From NCBI GenBank assembly GCA_040880365.1, contig JBBDIO010000146.1:1-29813 (forward strand): a stretch of 29,813 bases of DNA, read 5' to 3'. Within the stretch, counting starts at the first letter, position 1, and each line of letters begins with the position of its first letter. The notes under the pieces were generated by a model that saw only the letters and a list, made by a program, of their open reading frames with translations, did not search any database and was not told the origin of the DNA. The position numbers were made by a program, and so were the translations under genes. Shown here one piece after another: positions 23,213-29,813 of this stretch. This DNA comes from JBBDIO01 sp040880365 (GTDB lineage: Bacteria; Chloroflexota; Anaerolineae; Caldilineales; Caldilineaceae).

Positions 23213-24319
23213 TCAACCGGGTTCAGGGTTGCCATAGACGCCAATCTTGTAATTGCCCTGGCGCAGCTTGCTAAAGTGGCGTACACGCACGGTGTAGCGC
23301 CCCGGCCCCAGGCGGGCAATGATCCGGGCATTGAGTTCCGGCCCGCTGTCGTCATCTTCGGCCACAAAGTGCGTGGCGTCATCGGGGCCGAAGAGCGCGA
23401 CAACTACGTCGGTGGTGCCTTCGGTCTCCACACGCACGGCTTGCTTTTCCGACAGGGTGAAGGTGTAGACGTCGATTTCGCCATGCTCGCCAATTTCGCC
23501 GGCCGCCGCGGGCGCATCGAGTTCAAGCTCGGTGTCGCTGCGCACGCTGCGAGGATAGACAATTTCCGCATAGTGTTTATCGGTCTCCGACAGTTGATGA
23601 TTCCAACCTACTTCAAAATCACCGTTGGTGAACTGGTTGGGGATGGGATAGAGCATGATCGAGTGGGGATCGAACTCGGAAAACTGGGACATGTCGGCGG
23701 CATAGCGGGTGAACAGATTGATATCTACCTGTTGCCGCGTCCAATAGTTGGGTGGGCCTTGATAGTGCGTGTAGACAGCTTCCTTGTTCCAGGGAATATC
23801 GGCCGCGGGATTCTGGTGTTCGTGGATACAGCCCAGGGCATGGCCGAATTCGTGGATCACCACGCGTGCATATTCATCGTTGGGTGTCGCCCGTGTGAGC
23901 CAGCCATAGTTCATGGTGGGTTGACTGGCCGGGATGACCAGGGCATCCGTTCCCAAATAGGACCAGGAGCCGGACTGGGCAAACGAAATGCGGATTTCGG
24001 CCTGGGGATCGTCGGTAAATTCAAATTTGATATTGGCGTGTTCCGACCACTCGTGGGCAAACGGGGGGATGCGTTCCTGCACAATGGGGTCGCCATCGAG
24101 GAAACGCACGCGCAGGGTGCGCCCAGGTTGCCAGAGTTTGCCGGTGAGCGCGGCCAGAAATACGCGGGGGATATCGGGCATGACCCCCGGCAACATGCCG
24201 CGCGTCTGGAACGAAGCCGCGTTGGCCGGGTTTTCTTCCACGGCCCGCCGCATGGCTTCGAGCATGAATTCATCGGGCACGGTGCGGTCGATGCACGTGC
24301 GAATCGTTGGTTCGCTCAT
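23213..24319 (-). CDS. Astacin-like (M12A) zinc metalloprotease with C-terminal PPC-like domain
   Basis: A 368-residue protein starting at ATG 24319 (GGGAGG nine bases upstream). It has the zinc site HEFGHALGCIHE (156-167) and Met-turn SIMLYPIP around Met222. The catalytic half is collinear with the downstream paralogue (VRFLDGDPIVQ, PTMNYGWLTRATP, HEHQNP). Residues about 264-366 form an extra beta domain with IDVYTFTLSEKQAVRVETEG and GRYTVRVRHFSK, typical of pre-peptidase C-terminal (PPC) domains, which are normally found on exported proteases. No signal peptide is seen at the N-terminus, which instead begins with a short CIDR motif (Cys9). This mismatch with an export-type domain is noteworthy. 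It forms a tandem duplicate pair with the gene at 22370-23185. Confidence 0.88.
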   Translation of the reverse strand: MSEPTIRTCIDRTVPDEFMLEAMRRAVEENPANAASFQTRGMLPGVMPDIPRVFLAALTGKLWQPGRTLRVRFLDGDPIVQERIPPFAHEWSEHANIKFEFTDDPQAEIRISFAQSGSWSYLGTDALVIPASQPTMNYGWLTRATPNDEYARVVIHEFGHALGCIHEHQNPAADIPWNKEAVYTHYQGPPNYWTRQQVDINLFTRYAADMSQFSEFDPHSIMLYPIPNQFTNGDFEVGWNHQLSETDKHYAEIVYPRSVRSDTELELDAPAAAGEIGEHGEIDVYTFTLSEKQAVRVETEGTTDVVVALFGPDDATHFVAEDDDSGPELNARIIARLGPGRYTVRVRHFSKLRQGNYKIGVYGNPEPG

Positions 24320-24488
24320 CTTGAACTACCTCCCCGGCACATGGCCGAACAACTGATTGCCTGGTCGATTCTGGTAAGGTGGTTTCAGGCGCATTCTTTA
24401 CATGACGGTCGAAACTGGATCGGCACAGGTGGTTGGCCGCGTATCGCGGAACGCATGTTCTCGTCAACATAACTATAAGACGCTTTTC

Positions 24489-24503
24489 CGTGATTATATC
24501 ACG
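24489..24503 (-). promoter_or_regulatory. Palindromic operator overlapping a -10 element
   Basis: CGTGAT-TAT-ATCACG is a perfect 6+3+6 inverted repeat. Its minus-strand reading contains TATAAT (complement of 24493-24498), about 170 bp upstream of the astacin-like pair. No good -35 is visible, which would fit an activator- or repressor-controlled promoter. Confidence 0.45.
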
Positions 24504-24590
24504 ATTGAAATTGAGAATGAACCGGAAATAAGTCGTAGGGGGCGTTCAGGTAGGGAATTTTGGTAGGGACTGTCGCCAGCCAGGCGAGTC

Positions 24591-24616
24591 GCCACGCCAA
24601 GACGCCACGCCAAGAC
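24591..24616. repeat. 13-bp tandem duplication
   Basis: GCCACGCCAAGAC occurs at 24591-24603 and again directly at 24604-24616 in the intergenic region upstream of the CpXC gene. No function is evident. Confidence 0.85.
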
Positions 24617-24675
24617 GATAGGGCAGGGGTAGGCTGGATTATCTGTAGGCCAGTTCAATGGAATCCTCTAACAAT

Positions 24676-24703
24676 TTGGTGGCACTGGACTTTGCGGTAG
24701 AAT
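24676..24703 (+). promoter_or_regulatory. Weak candidate promoter of the CpXC-cinA-HD transcription unit
   Basis: TTGGTG (24676-24681) and TAGAAT (24698-24703) are separated by 16 bp, predicting a start near 24710 and a leader of about 40 nt before ATG 24750. The -35 is only half-matched. Confidence 0.35.
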
Positions 24704-24749
24704 GAAATGAAACGCAATGCAACTAAAATCGAGTTTTGGGGGAATCTTC

Positions 24750-26411
24750 ATGAGTGGAATTATATTGCCAGGCCAGGACCGGGATCCGAAAAATGAAGGA
24801 AAGATTGAATTGCCTTCGGGCTTTTCGCGCAAGCGCCCGGAACCGGCACAAGACACCGATGCAGAAGGCGGCAAGGGCGTTGAAGGTGGCGGGGATGCAC
24901 CGACCCAGGCCGACCTGGCAGATACGCTCATGCCCGATGTGGCGGCGGTGGAGGGCGCACAACCGGCACCGGGCCAAACTGCGGCGGGCCAACCGGCGGG
25001 CGCACAGGCCCCGGCCGGTCAGACGCAGCGTCAGCCCGGCTCTGAATTTCTGTTTCCACCGCGAGGCGCACAGATTCAATGTCCGTCGTGCGGAAATGCC
25101 TATACCGTGCCTGTCTTTACGATTATCGATTTGGGAATGAATCCCGAATTGAAACAACCGCTGTTGAGCGGACAGATCAATGTGGCCTCTTGCCAAAGCT
25201 GTGGCGCAGGCGGTGCACTGGGTGCGCCTTTGATGATTCATGACCCGGAACACCAGTTTTTGGGCGTCTATATGCCCATGGAAGGTGCTGCGAACGACAG
25301 CGAACGCCAGCGGGCCATCGGCGAGCTTTCCAAGGCGCTCATGGCGAAACTGCCGTCGGAGGCCCGGCGCGGCTATATGTTGCAGCCCCAGCAGTTTATG
25401 GACTGGCAGCGCTTCGTGGAAAAACTGTGGGGCTTCGAGGGTGTTACGCCCGAAATGTTGAAGCGCCAGCGCGATCAGTCGCAGCTTTTGCAGAGCCTGA
25501 TGGGGCTGGTGAACGATGCCAAGGCCATGGACATTGCCGTGCAGCGGTCGATTGGCCTGATTGACCGCGATTTCTTCACCATGCTGGACCAGATCATCCT
25601 CATGGCGCGCGGGCAGGCTTCGCAGGCCGAGATTCAGCCGATTATGCAGATGCGCGAACGGCTGCTGGAGACCACGGAAGCCGGGAAGACGCTAAAGGCG
25701 CAACAGGACCGGGTGCGCGCGGTGCTGGCGAAGATTACGCCCCAGACCCCGCGCGACGAGGTATTGGATATTCTGGAAGAGGCGTGGCAGGGCGAAGACG
25801 GCGAACAAATTGTGGGTACGATTGCCATGGCCGCGGCGGGCCTTTTTGACTATGAGATGCTTGTGAAGCTGGCCGAGCGCGTAGAAGCCGCCCCCGATGA
25901 CGAAGTGCGCACGCGGCGGACGGAACTGCGCCAGTTCATCATGGACATTCAGGAGCAGATTGTGGCGCGGCAGCAGCAATCACAGGCTTCGGCGGGAGAG
26001 GAAGCCCAGGCGTTCTTGCAAGAAGTGTTGCAGTCCAGCGATCCCCAGGCAATGATGACCGAAAATGCGGATGCCATTGACGATACCTTCCTGGCGATGC
26101 TGGCTGCCAATATTCAACATGCAGAACAAAACAAGGCGACTGCGGCAGCCCGCCGACTGCGCCAAATCTACGAAATGGCCGTTGCGATTGTGCAGGAGAA
26201 TCTGCCCGACAATCTGCGGCTGTTGAATCAGTTGTTGTCGGCACCGGACGAAGCCGCGGTGCGTCAGCTTTTGAAGGAGAATCGGGATTTGTTGTCGCGC
26301 GAGTATTTAGAGTCACTCAAGGCGCTTGAAACAGATATGCGCGACAACGAACAGGCCGAACTGGCAAATCGTATCAAATCGTTGCGTGCGCAGATTGCGT
26401 TGATGATTTAG
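24750..26411 (+). CDS. CpXC-domain zinc-ribbon protein with long helical C-terminus
   Basis: A 553-residue protein starting at ATG 24750 with GGGGGAA upstream; the frame opens 11 codons earlier without a ribosome site. Residues 1-105 are low-complexity (Gly/Ala/Pro/Gln) and probably disordered. CPSCG at 111-115 and CQSCG at 148-152 form the paired CxxC knuckles of a CpXC-type zinc ribbon, with the family's PVFTIIDLGMNPELKQPLLSG stretch between them. A segment on handling peptide-like data follows (GVYMPMEG, QRAIGELSKALM), and residues about 220-553 are almost entirely charged helices, likely coiled coil or a helical scaffold. No enzymatic motif is visible. It precedes cinA by 57 bp and may be cotranscribed with it. 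The function of this family is unknown. Confidence 0.8.
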   Translation: MSGIILPGQDRDPKNEGKIELPSGFSRKRPEPAQDTDAEGGKGVEGGGDAPTQADLADTLMPDVAAVEGAQPAPGQTAAGQPAGAQAPAGQTQRQPGSEFLFPPRGAQIQCPSCGNAYTVPVFTIIDLGMNPELKQPLLSGQINVASCQSCGAGGALGAPLMIHDPEHQFLGVYMPMEGAANDSERQRAIGELSKALMAKLPSEARRGYMLQPQQFMDWQRFVEKLWGFEGVTPEMLKRQRDQSQLLQSLMGLVNDAKAMDIAVQRSIGLIDRDFFTMLDQIILMARGQASQAEIQPIMQMRERLLETTEAGKTLKAQQDRVRAVLAKITPQTPRDEVLDILEEAWQGEDGEQIVGTIAMAAAGLFDYEMLVKLAERVEAAPDDEVRTRRTELRQFIMDIQEQIVARQQQSQASAGEEAQAFLQEVLQSSDPQAMMTENADAIDDTFLAMLAANIQHAEQNKATAAARRLRQIYEMAVAIVQENLPDNLRLLNQLLSAPDEAAVRQLLKENRDLLSREYLESLKALETDMRDNEQAELANRIKSLRAQIALMI

Positions 26412-26468
26412 CGGCTGGATTCGGGTCCTCGCCGACCCCATGCAGCATTTGAGATTTCAGGGAAAACT

Positions 26469-27821
26469 ATGGCCGATAATGCCTTTGCAGATGTAGCGTC
26501 CGGCGCGCCGGCGCCGAATGAACAACCGCCTGTTTCCACAAGCGGCGGATTGATGGCCGAGATTGTTACCACCGGCACCGAGATTTTGCTGGGGGAAATT
26601 GTGGATACCAATGCCGCCTGGATTGCCCAGCAATTGCGCGAAATTGGTGTCAACTTATATTACAAGACCACCGTAGGCGACAACTTTGGACGGATTAGCC
26701 AGGTGATCGAACAGGGAATGGCACGCAGCAATGTGATCATTGTGAGTGGTGGCCTGGGGCCGACTGTAGACGATGTGACACGCCATGCGATTGCCGCGGC
26801 CACCCGGCGCGAGCTGGCAATGCATCCCGCGGCACTGGCGGCGCTGAAGGCCCGCTTCGAGCGGTTGGGCGCACAGATGACCGAGAACAATTTGCAACAG
26901 GCATTGATTCCGGCGGATGCCATTGTGATCGAGAATCCGGTGGGTACAGCACCCGGATTCATTGTGGAATCGGAAATCGACGGTCATTTTAGCGCAGTGA
27001 TTGCAGTGCCGGGTGTGCCGCGTGAGATGAAGCATCTCATGACTGAGACGGTGTTGCCCTATCTGCGCGGGCGCACGGGCAATGTGGGCGTGATTGAGCG
27101 GCGGGTGCTGCGCACCATCGGCATTGGCGAAAGCATGATTGATGACCGCCTGGACGAACTGATGCACGGCCATAATCCTACCGTAGGGCTGGCGGCACAT
27201 ACGGCACAGGCCGATGTCCGCATCACCGCCCGCGGTGAGGATGCCGACGCGGCAGACGCGCTGCTCGATGGGCTGGAGGCTGAAATTCGACGGCGCATCG
27301 GCGACCACATTTACAGTGTGGTGCCGGGGCAATCGATTGAAGAAGTGGTCGCCGACGTGATGGCAAAACGCAAGGCATCGGTGGCGGTGGTCGAACGCCA
27401 TACGCACGGTGCGCTGGCAGCGCGTCTGGCAAACGTGGGGGGTGGCACACGCGTGCGCCAGAGTTGGCAGGATGACGTGCCTGCGGATGTGCCCGCTGCG
27501 TTAGCGGCCGCGTGGCAAAAAGTTCAGGCCGTTGAGGATGCGGATTTGGCCGTGGCCGCGCTGGATCTGGCACAAAGTGCCGCCGAGGCCGTGGATGCGC
27601 AGATTGGCGTGGCGGTGCTCGGCTCGATTGGCGCGGACAATGGCGTCTATGGCCGTGATGGCGGGCAGACCGCGGTCGCGGTTTATGGCGTGGGCGCGCT
27701 GGATCCCCAGGGCACAGAAATCAGCCGCACGCTCTTGTTGCCCTATGGCGCGGGTGATGAATATTCGGTAATTCGCATAGGAAACCAGGTCCTGGCGTTG
27801 CTCTGGAACCTGTTGAAATGA
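26469..27821 (+). CDS. cinA: CinA family protein with a degenerate C-terminal NMN-amidohydrolase domain
   Basis: A 450-residue protein starting at ATG 26469 with AGGGAAAA upstream. The N-terminal MoCF/COG1058 domain (about residues 30-200) is well conserved: TTGTEILLGEIVDTN, SGGLGPTVDDVTRHAI, NPVGTAPGFIV and AVPGVPREMKHL. In other bacteria this domain hydrolyses ADP-ribose-type pyrophosphates. The C-terminal PncC-like domain (about 295-445) is eroded: the active-site ESCTGG is ERHTHG (309-314), putting Arg310 in place of the catalytic Ser, and the later glycine-rich substrate loop is also unlike the family. NMN deamidation by this domain is therefore unlikely. The stop overlaps the next ATG by four bases (ATGA), implying coupling to the HD nucleotidase. 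Both may act in nucleotide salvage or clean-up. Confidence 0.9.
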   Translation: MADNAFADVASGAPAPNEQPPVSTSGGLMAEIVTTGTEILLGEIVDTNAAWIAQQLREIGVNLYYKTTVGDNFGRISQVIEQGMARSNVIIVSGGLGPTVDDVTRHAIAAATRRELAMHPAALAALKARFERLGAQMTENNLQQALIPADAIVIENPVGTAPGFIVESEIDGHFSAVIAVPGVPREMKHLMTETVLPYLRGRTGNVGVIERRVLRTIGIGESMIDDRLDELMHGHNPTVGLAAHTAQADVRITARGEDADAADALLDGLEAEIRRRIGDHIYSVVPGQSIEEVVADVMAKRKASVAVVERHTHGALAARLANVGGGTRVRQSWQDDVPADVPAALAAAWQKVQAVEDADLAVAALDLAQSAAEAVDAQIGVAVLGSIGADNGVYGRDGGQTAVAVYGVGALDPQGTEISRTLLLPYGAGDEYSVIRIGNQVLALLWNLLK

Positions 27822-28426
27822 TCCCGCGCCAGATTTTGGAACGGATCAACGAGCTAAAGCGGGTGCCGCGCAGTGGCTGGCTGTTGGCCGGCATTCGCAC
27901 GCCCGAATCGGTGGCAGATCACACCTGTGCCACGGCCTTGATTGCCATGTGCCTGGCGGAAGCAATGAATCAGGATTTCGCCGCCGCGGGCCTGGCATCG
28001 CCTTTGGACGAGGGCAAAGTCGCGCGCCTGGCGTTGCTGCACGATTTTGCCGAGTGCGTGCTAACGGACCTGCCATTGCGCGCGGCAGAAGTGCTGACCA
28101 AGCCGGTGAAACATGCCGCAGAAGCCCAGGTGATGCGCAATATTTTTGTTCCCGTCGCTAATAATGGGACACAAACCGCCCAAGAAGCATCGCCGCCGGC
28201 CGCACTCGCTTTGTGGGACGAATATCGCGACACTGCCTCCCCAGAAGCCGCACTGGTTCACGATGCGGACAAACTGGAGTTGGTGTTTCAGGCGTTGAGC
28301 TATGAACAGCAGGGACAGCGCAATCTGAATGATTATTGGGAGGGGCTGGATTGGCACTATGCTGCCAGCGCCGATTTGTTTAAGCAGATTGTGGCATTGC
28401 GTGAGGATGCGCATACAACCTGGTAG
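27818..28426 (+). CDS. HD-domain 5'-nucleotidase-like protein (HDDC2/YfbR type)
   Basis: A 202-residue cytosolic protein, normal length for the family. RSGWLLAGIRTPESVADHT places the first metal-binding His at 35. The HD pair is in LLHDFAECVLTDLP (His75, Asp76, with Asp84 downstream), and HDADKLELVFQAL carries the last metal-ligand Asp (151). This is the H...HD...D pattern of YfbR/HDDC2 deoxynucleoside 5'-monophosphatases. A 25-residue Ala/Gln-rich insertion (about 113-138) lies between the second and third motifs. The start ATG 27818 overlaps the cinA stop by four bases. It probably dephosphorylates deoxyribonucleoside monophosphates with a divalent metal. Confidence 0.88.
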   Translation: MIPRQILERINELKRVPRSGWLLAGIRTPESVADHTCATALIAMCLAEAMNQDFAAAGLASPLDEGKVARLALLHDFAECVLTDLPLRAAEVLTKPVKHAAEAQVMRNIFVPVANNGTQTAQEASPPAALALWDEYRDTASPEAALVHDADKLELVFQALSYEQQGQRNLNDYWEGLDWHYAASADLFKQIVALREDAHTTW

Positions 28427-28438
28427 TCGGGCACGGCC

Positions 28439-28458
28439 GGGGGGTCGATTGACTCCCC
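28439..28458. repeat. GC-rich hairpin between the HD nucleotidase and LCP genes
   Basis: GGGGGGTC (28439-28446) pairs with GACTCCCC (28451-28458) around a 4-nt loop, an 8-bp stem with one G-T wobble. There is no T-tail, so it is a doubtful terminator and the LCP gene could still be read from upstream. A smaller CTGGA/TCCAG hairpin follows at 28462-28477. Confidence 0.5.
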
Positions 28459-28530
28459 GCCCTGGAGTGAAATCCAGCCCGACTGGCGGATTGAGAAGTG
28501 TGTGCGTTAGAGTTTATGCGGAGGACTCAT

Positions 28531-29813
28531 TTGAACTTTCGACGGCTTATTGTACTTGTCGTTGGTGTGTTGGGAATGACACTGTTCAGTGGTTGCAGCT
28601 CCTCAATTTTCGTGGGCGTAGAAGCCGCCGACGCCAGCCGCGATTATGCAATTGTGGAAACGCCGGGCGCGGCCCCAGCCCCGCCGATGGGGCCTCGAGC
28701 CTATCTGGGCAATTCTGCGGGCAGACCTGCCCGCGACTGGACCGCGGTGCCGCCGCTGATTGTCACTTCTGCGGGGCCAGATTTTAATTGGACGGAGACT
28801 ACCAATATATTGCTGCTGGGCACGGATCGGCGCACGGGGGCCGATAACTGGCGCACGGATACGATCATGGTGATCGGGCTGGACCAGGCCCGCAATCGGG
28901 CGGCCGTGTTGAGCATTCCCCGTGACTTGTATCTCGATATCCCCGGCTATGGGCAAGGACGAATCAACCAGATCGATTACATTGGGGATCGGGTTTTGCG
29001 CGTGGAGGGCGGCGGACCGGCGCTCGTATCGCAGGCGCTTTCCGATACGCTGGGCATTGCCACGGAACATTGGGTGCGCGTCGAGATGACAGGATTTCAG
29101 AGTGTGGTCGATGCTGTGGGCGGCGTGACCGTGCATCTGGATTGCCCATTTTATGAGCCGATCTTCAATCTGACGACCAATGCGTGGGACTATTTTGTGC
29201 TGCCGGCGGGGCCTAACCTTCTGGACGGCGAGGCCGCCTATTGGTTTGTGCGGCTGCGGCTGCGCGAAAGCGATATCGGACGCTCGCAGCGGCAGCGGCA
29301 GTTTCTGTGGGCCATGCGCGACCAGTTTCTGTCGTCTAACCTGATCGTGCGCATCCCAGAGCTGTGGTCTGCGTTTAGCCAGACTTTTACCACCGATTTG
29401 TCGCTGCTGGAGATGATTCGGTTGGCGCAATTTGGGGTGGGTCTGGACCCTGGAAATGTGCGGGCCACGGGCATCACATTGCAGGAGCTGAGCAACCATA
29501 CAACTTCGGCAGGCGCGTCGGTGCTGGTGATTCGCGACCCGGCGCGTGTGCGCGATGTCGTGCATGGCATCTGGAATGCGCCCGCGATGGTGGATACCAA
29601 CCGCCAGAACGTGGAACGCTGTGCCGATGTGCCCGATGTGGGGCCGTGGCTGCCCGCCGCGCAGGGTGTGCCGGGCGAGCCTGTTCCGGTTACACCGGCA
29701 ACAGACGCAGTTACCACGGACGGGATTACCACCACAGAAAGTATTGTGCCCGACAGCGGGGCTGCTTTGTTGCCGGATACAGGCGATGCGCAGGATGCGG
29801 TGACACAGGATGG
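28531..29813 (+). CDS. LytR-CpsA-Psr (LCP) family protein, lipoprotein-like N-terminus (partial, C-terminus off the right edge)
   Basis: This frame runs off the window with about 427 codons; I translated it by hand. I chose TTG 28531 because GGAGGA (28520-28525) sits five bases ahead. An in-frame ATG at 28516 would add five residues but lacks a ribosome site. The N-terminus is a signal peptide ending LFSGC (Cys22), a near-lipobox; LCP proteins usually keep a transmembrane anchor. The LCP domain has NILLLGTDRRTGADNWRTDT, SIPRDLYLDIPGYGQGRINQ, the FQSVVDAVGGVTV strand and RESDIGRSQRQRQFL, including the Arg/Asp residues that bind polyprenyl-pyrophosphate glycans. The end is Thr/Pro/Val-rich. By family it attaches glycopolymers to the cell envelope. 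Confidence 0.9.
   Translation, partial: MNFRRLIVLVVGVLGMTLFSGCSSSIFVGVEAADASRDYAIVETPGAAPAPPMGPRAYLGNSAGRPARDWTAVPPLIVTSAGPDFNWTETTNILLLGTDRRTGADNWRTDTIMVIGLDQARNRAAVLSIPRDLYLDIPGYGQGRINQIDYIGDRVLRVEGGGPALVSQALSDTLGIATEHWVRVEMTGFQSVVDAVGGVTVHLDCPFYEPIFNLTTNAWDYFVLPAGPNLLDGEAAYWFVRLRLRESDIGRSQRQRQFLWAMRDQFLSSNLIVRIPELWSAFSQTFTTDLSLLEMIRLAQFGVGLDPGNVRATGITLQELSNHTTSAGASVLVIRDPARVRDVVHGIWNAPAMVDTNRQNVERCADVPDVGPWLPAAQGVPGEPVPVTPATDAVTTDGITTTESIVPDSGAALLPDTGDAQDAVTQD

Larger units (their letters stand above)
24320..24749. other. Divergent intergenic region, 430 bp
   Basis: No gene is supported here. It contains a palindrome overlapping a TATAAT for the leftward peptidase pair (24489-24503), a 13-bp duplication (24591-24616) and a weak promoter for the rightward CpXC gene (24676-24703). 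The remainder shows nothing I can name. Confidence 0.6.

Noticed and set aside
23156..24472. 438-codon plus-strand frame opposite the astacin-like genes
   Set aside because: The zinc-protease motifs are on the minus strand; this frame is antisense and without motifs.

Overview
The window looks like chromosomal DNA of a GC-rich, filamentous-type Chloroflexota bacterium (Caldilineae/Ardenticatenia/Anaerolineae-like). This is inference from content and not from a marker gene. Two large secreted proteins end in a hydrophobic-plus-Arg tail of the YLPVMLR kind that I associate with Chloroflexota exported proteins. The other genes (STAND/TPR ATPase, CpXC protein, COG4671-type glycosyltransferase) also fit that phylum. 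I saw no rRNA, tRNA, CRISPR array, transposase or phage gene.

Layout. (1) 1-8573, minus strand: a tight five-gene operon. In transcription order it holds a MurG/COG4671-like glycosyltransferase, a GT4 glycosyltransferase, a GT4 fused to a complete half-ABC exporter, and two APH-fold small-molecule kinases; the last runs off the left edge. It looks like a pathway that builds, phosphorylates and exports a glycosylated product. (2) 8882-13030, plus: a 1382-residue secreted metzincin with a seven-bladed propeller and a vWA-like domain, followed by a strong terminator. (3) 13305-13823, plus: an orphan immunity-type protein. (4) 13908-18090, minus: a bacterial haemoglobin, a secreted protein of unknown function and a STAND ATPase with TPRs. 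The ATPase is divergent from a TetR regulator (18213-18809), and their two promoters overlap. (5) 19109-20830, plus: a secreted beta-solenoid protein made of three Cys-rich modules. (6) 20938-24319, minus: a Gfo/Idh/MocA oxidoreductase and two tandem leaderless astacin-like peptidases. (7) 24750 to the right edge, plus: a CpXC zinc-ribbon protein, CinA with an eroded C-terminal active site, an HDDC2/YfbR-like HD nucleotidase and a LytR-CpsA-Psr (LCP) protein cut by the right edge.

Themes. Much of the window concerns the cell surface: glycan assembly and export, an LCP ligase-type protein, secreted proteases and a solenoid. Housekeeping nucleotide salvage genes sit at the right end. The most unusual items are the GT4-ABC exporter fusion with its acidic repeats, the propeller-metzincin-vWA protein, the three-module solenoid, and the interlocked STAND/TetR promoters. 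Start codons were chosen by Shine-Dalgarno fit, and several differ from the longest open frame.
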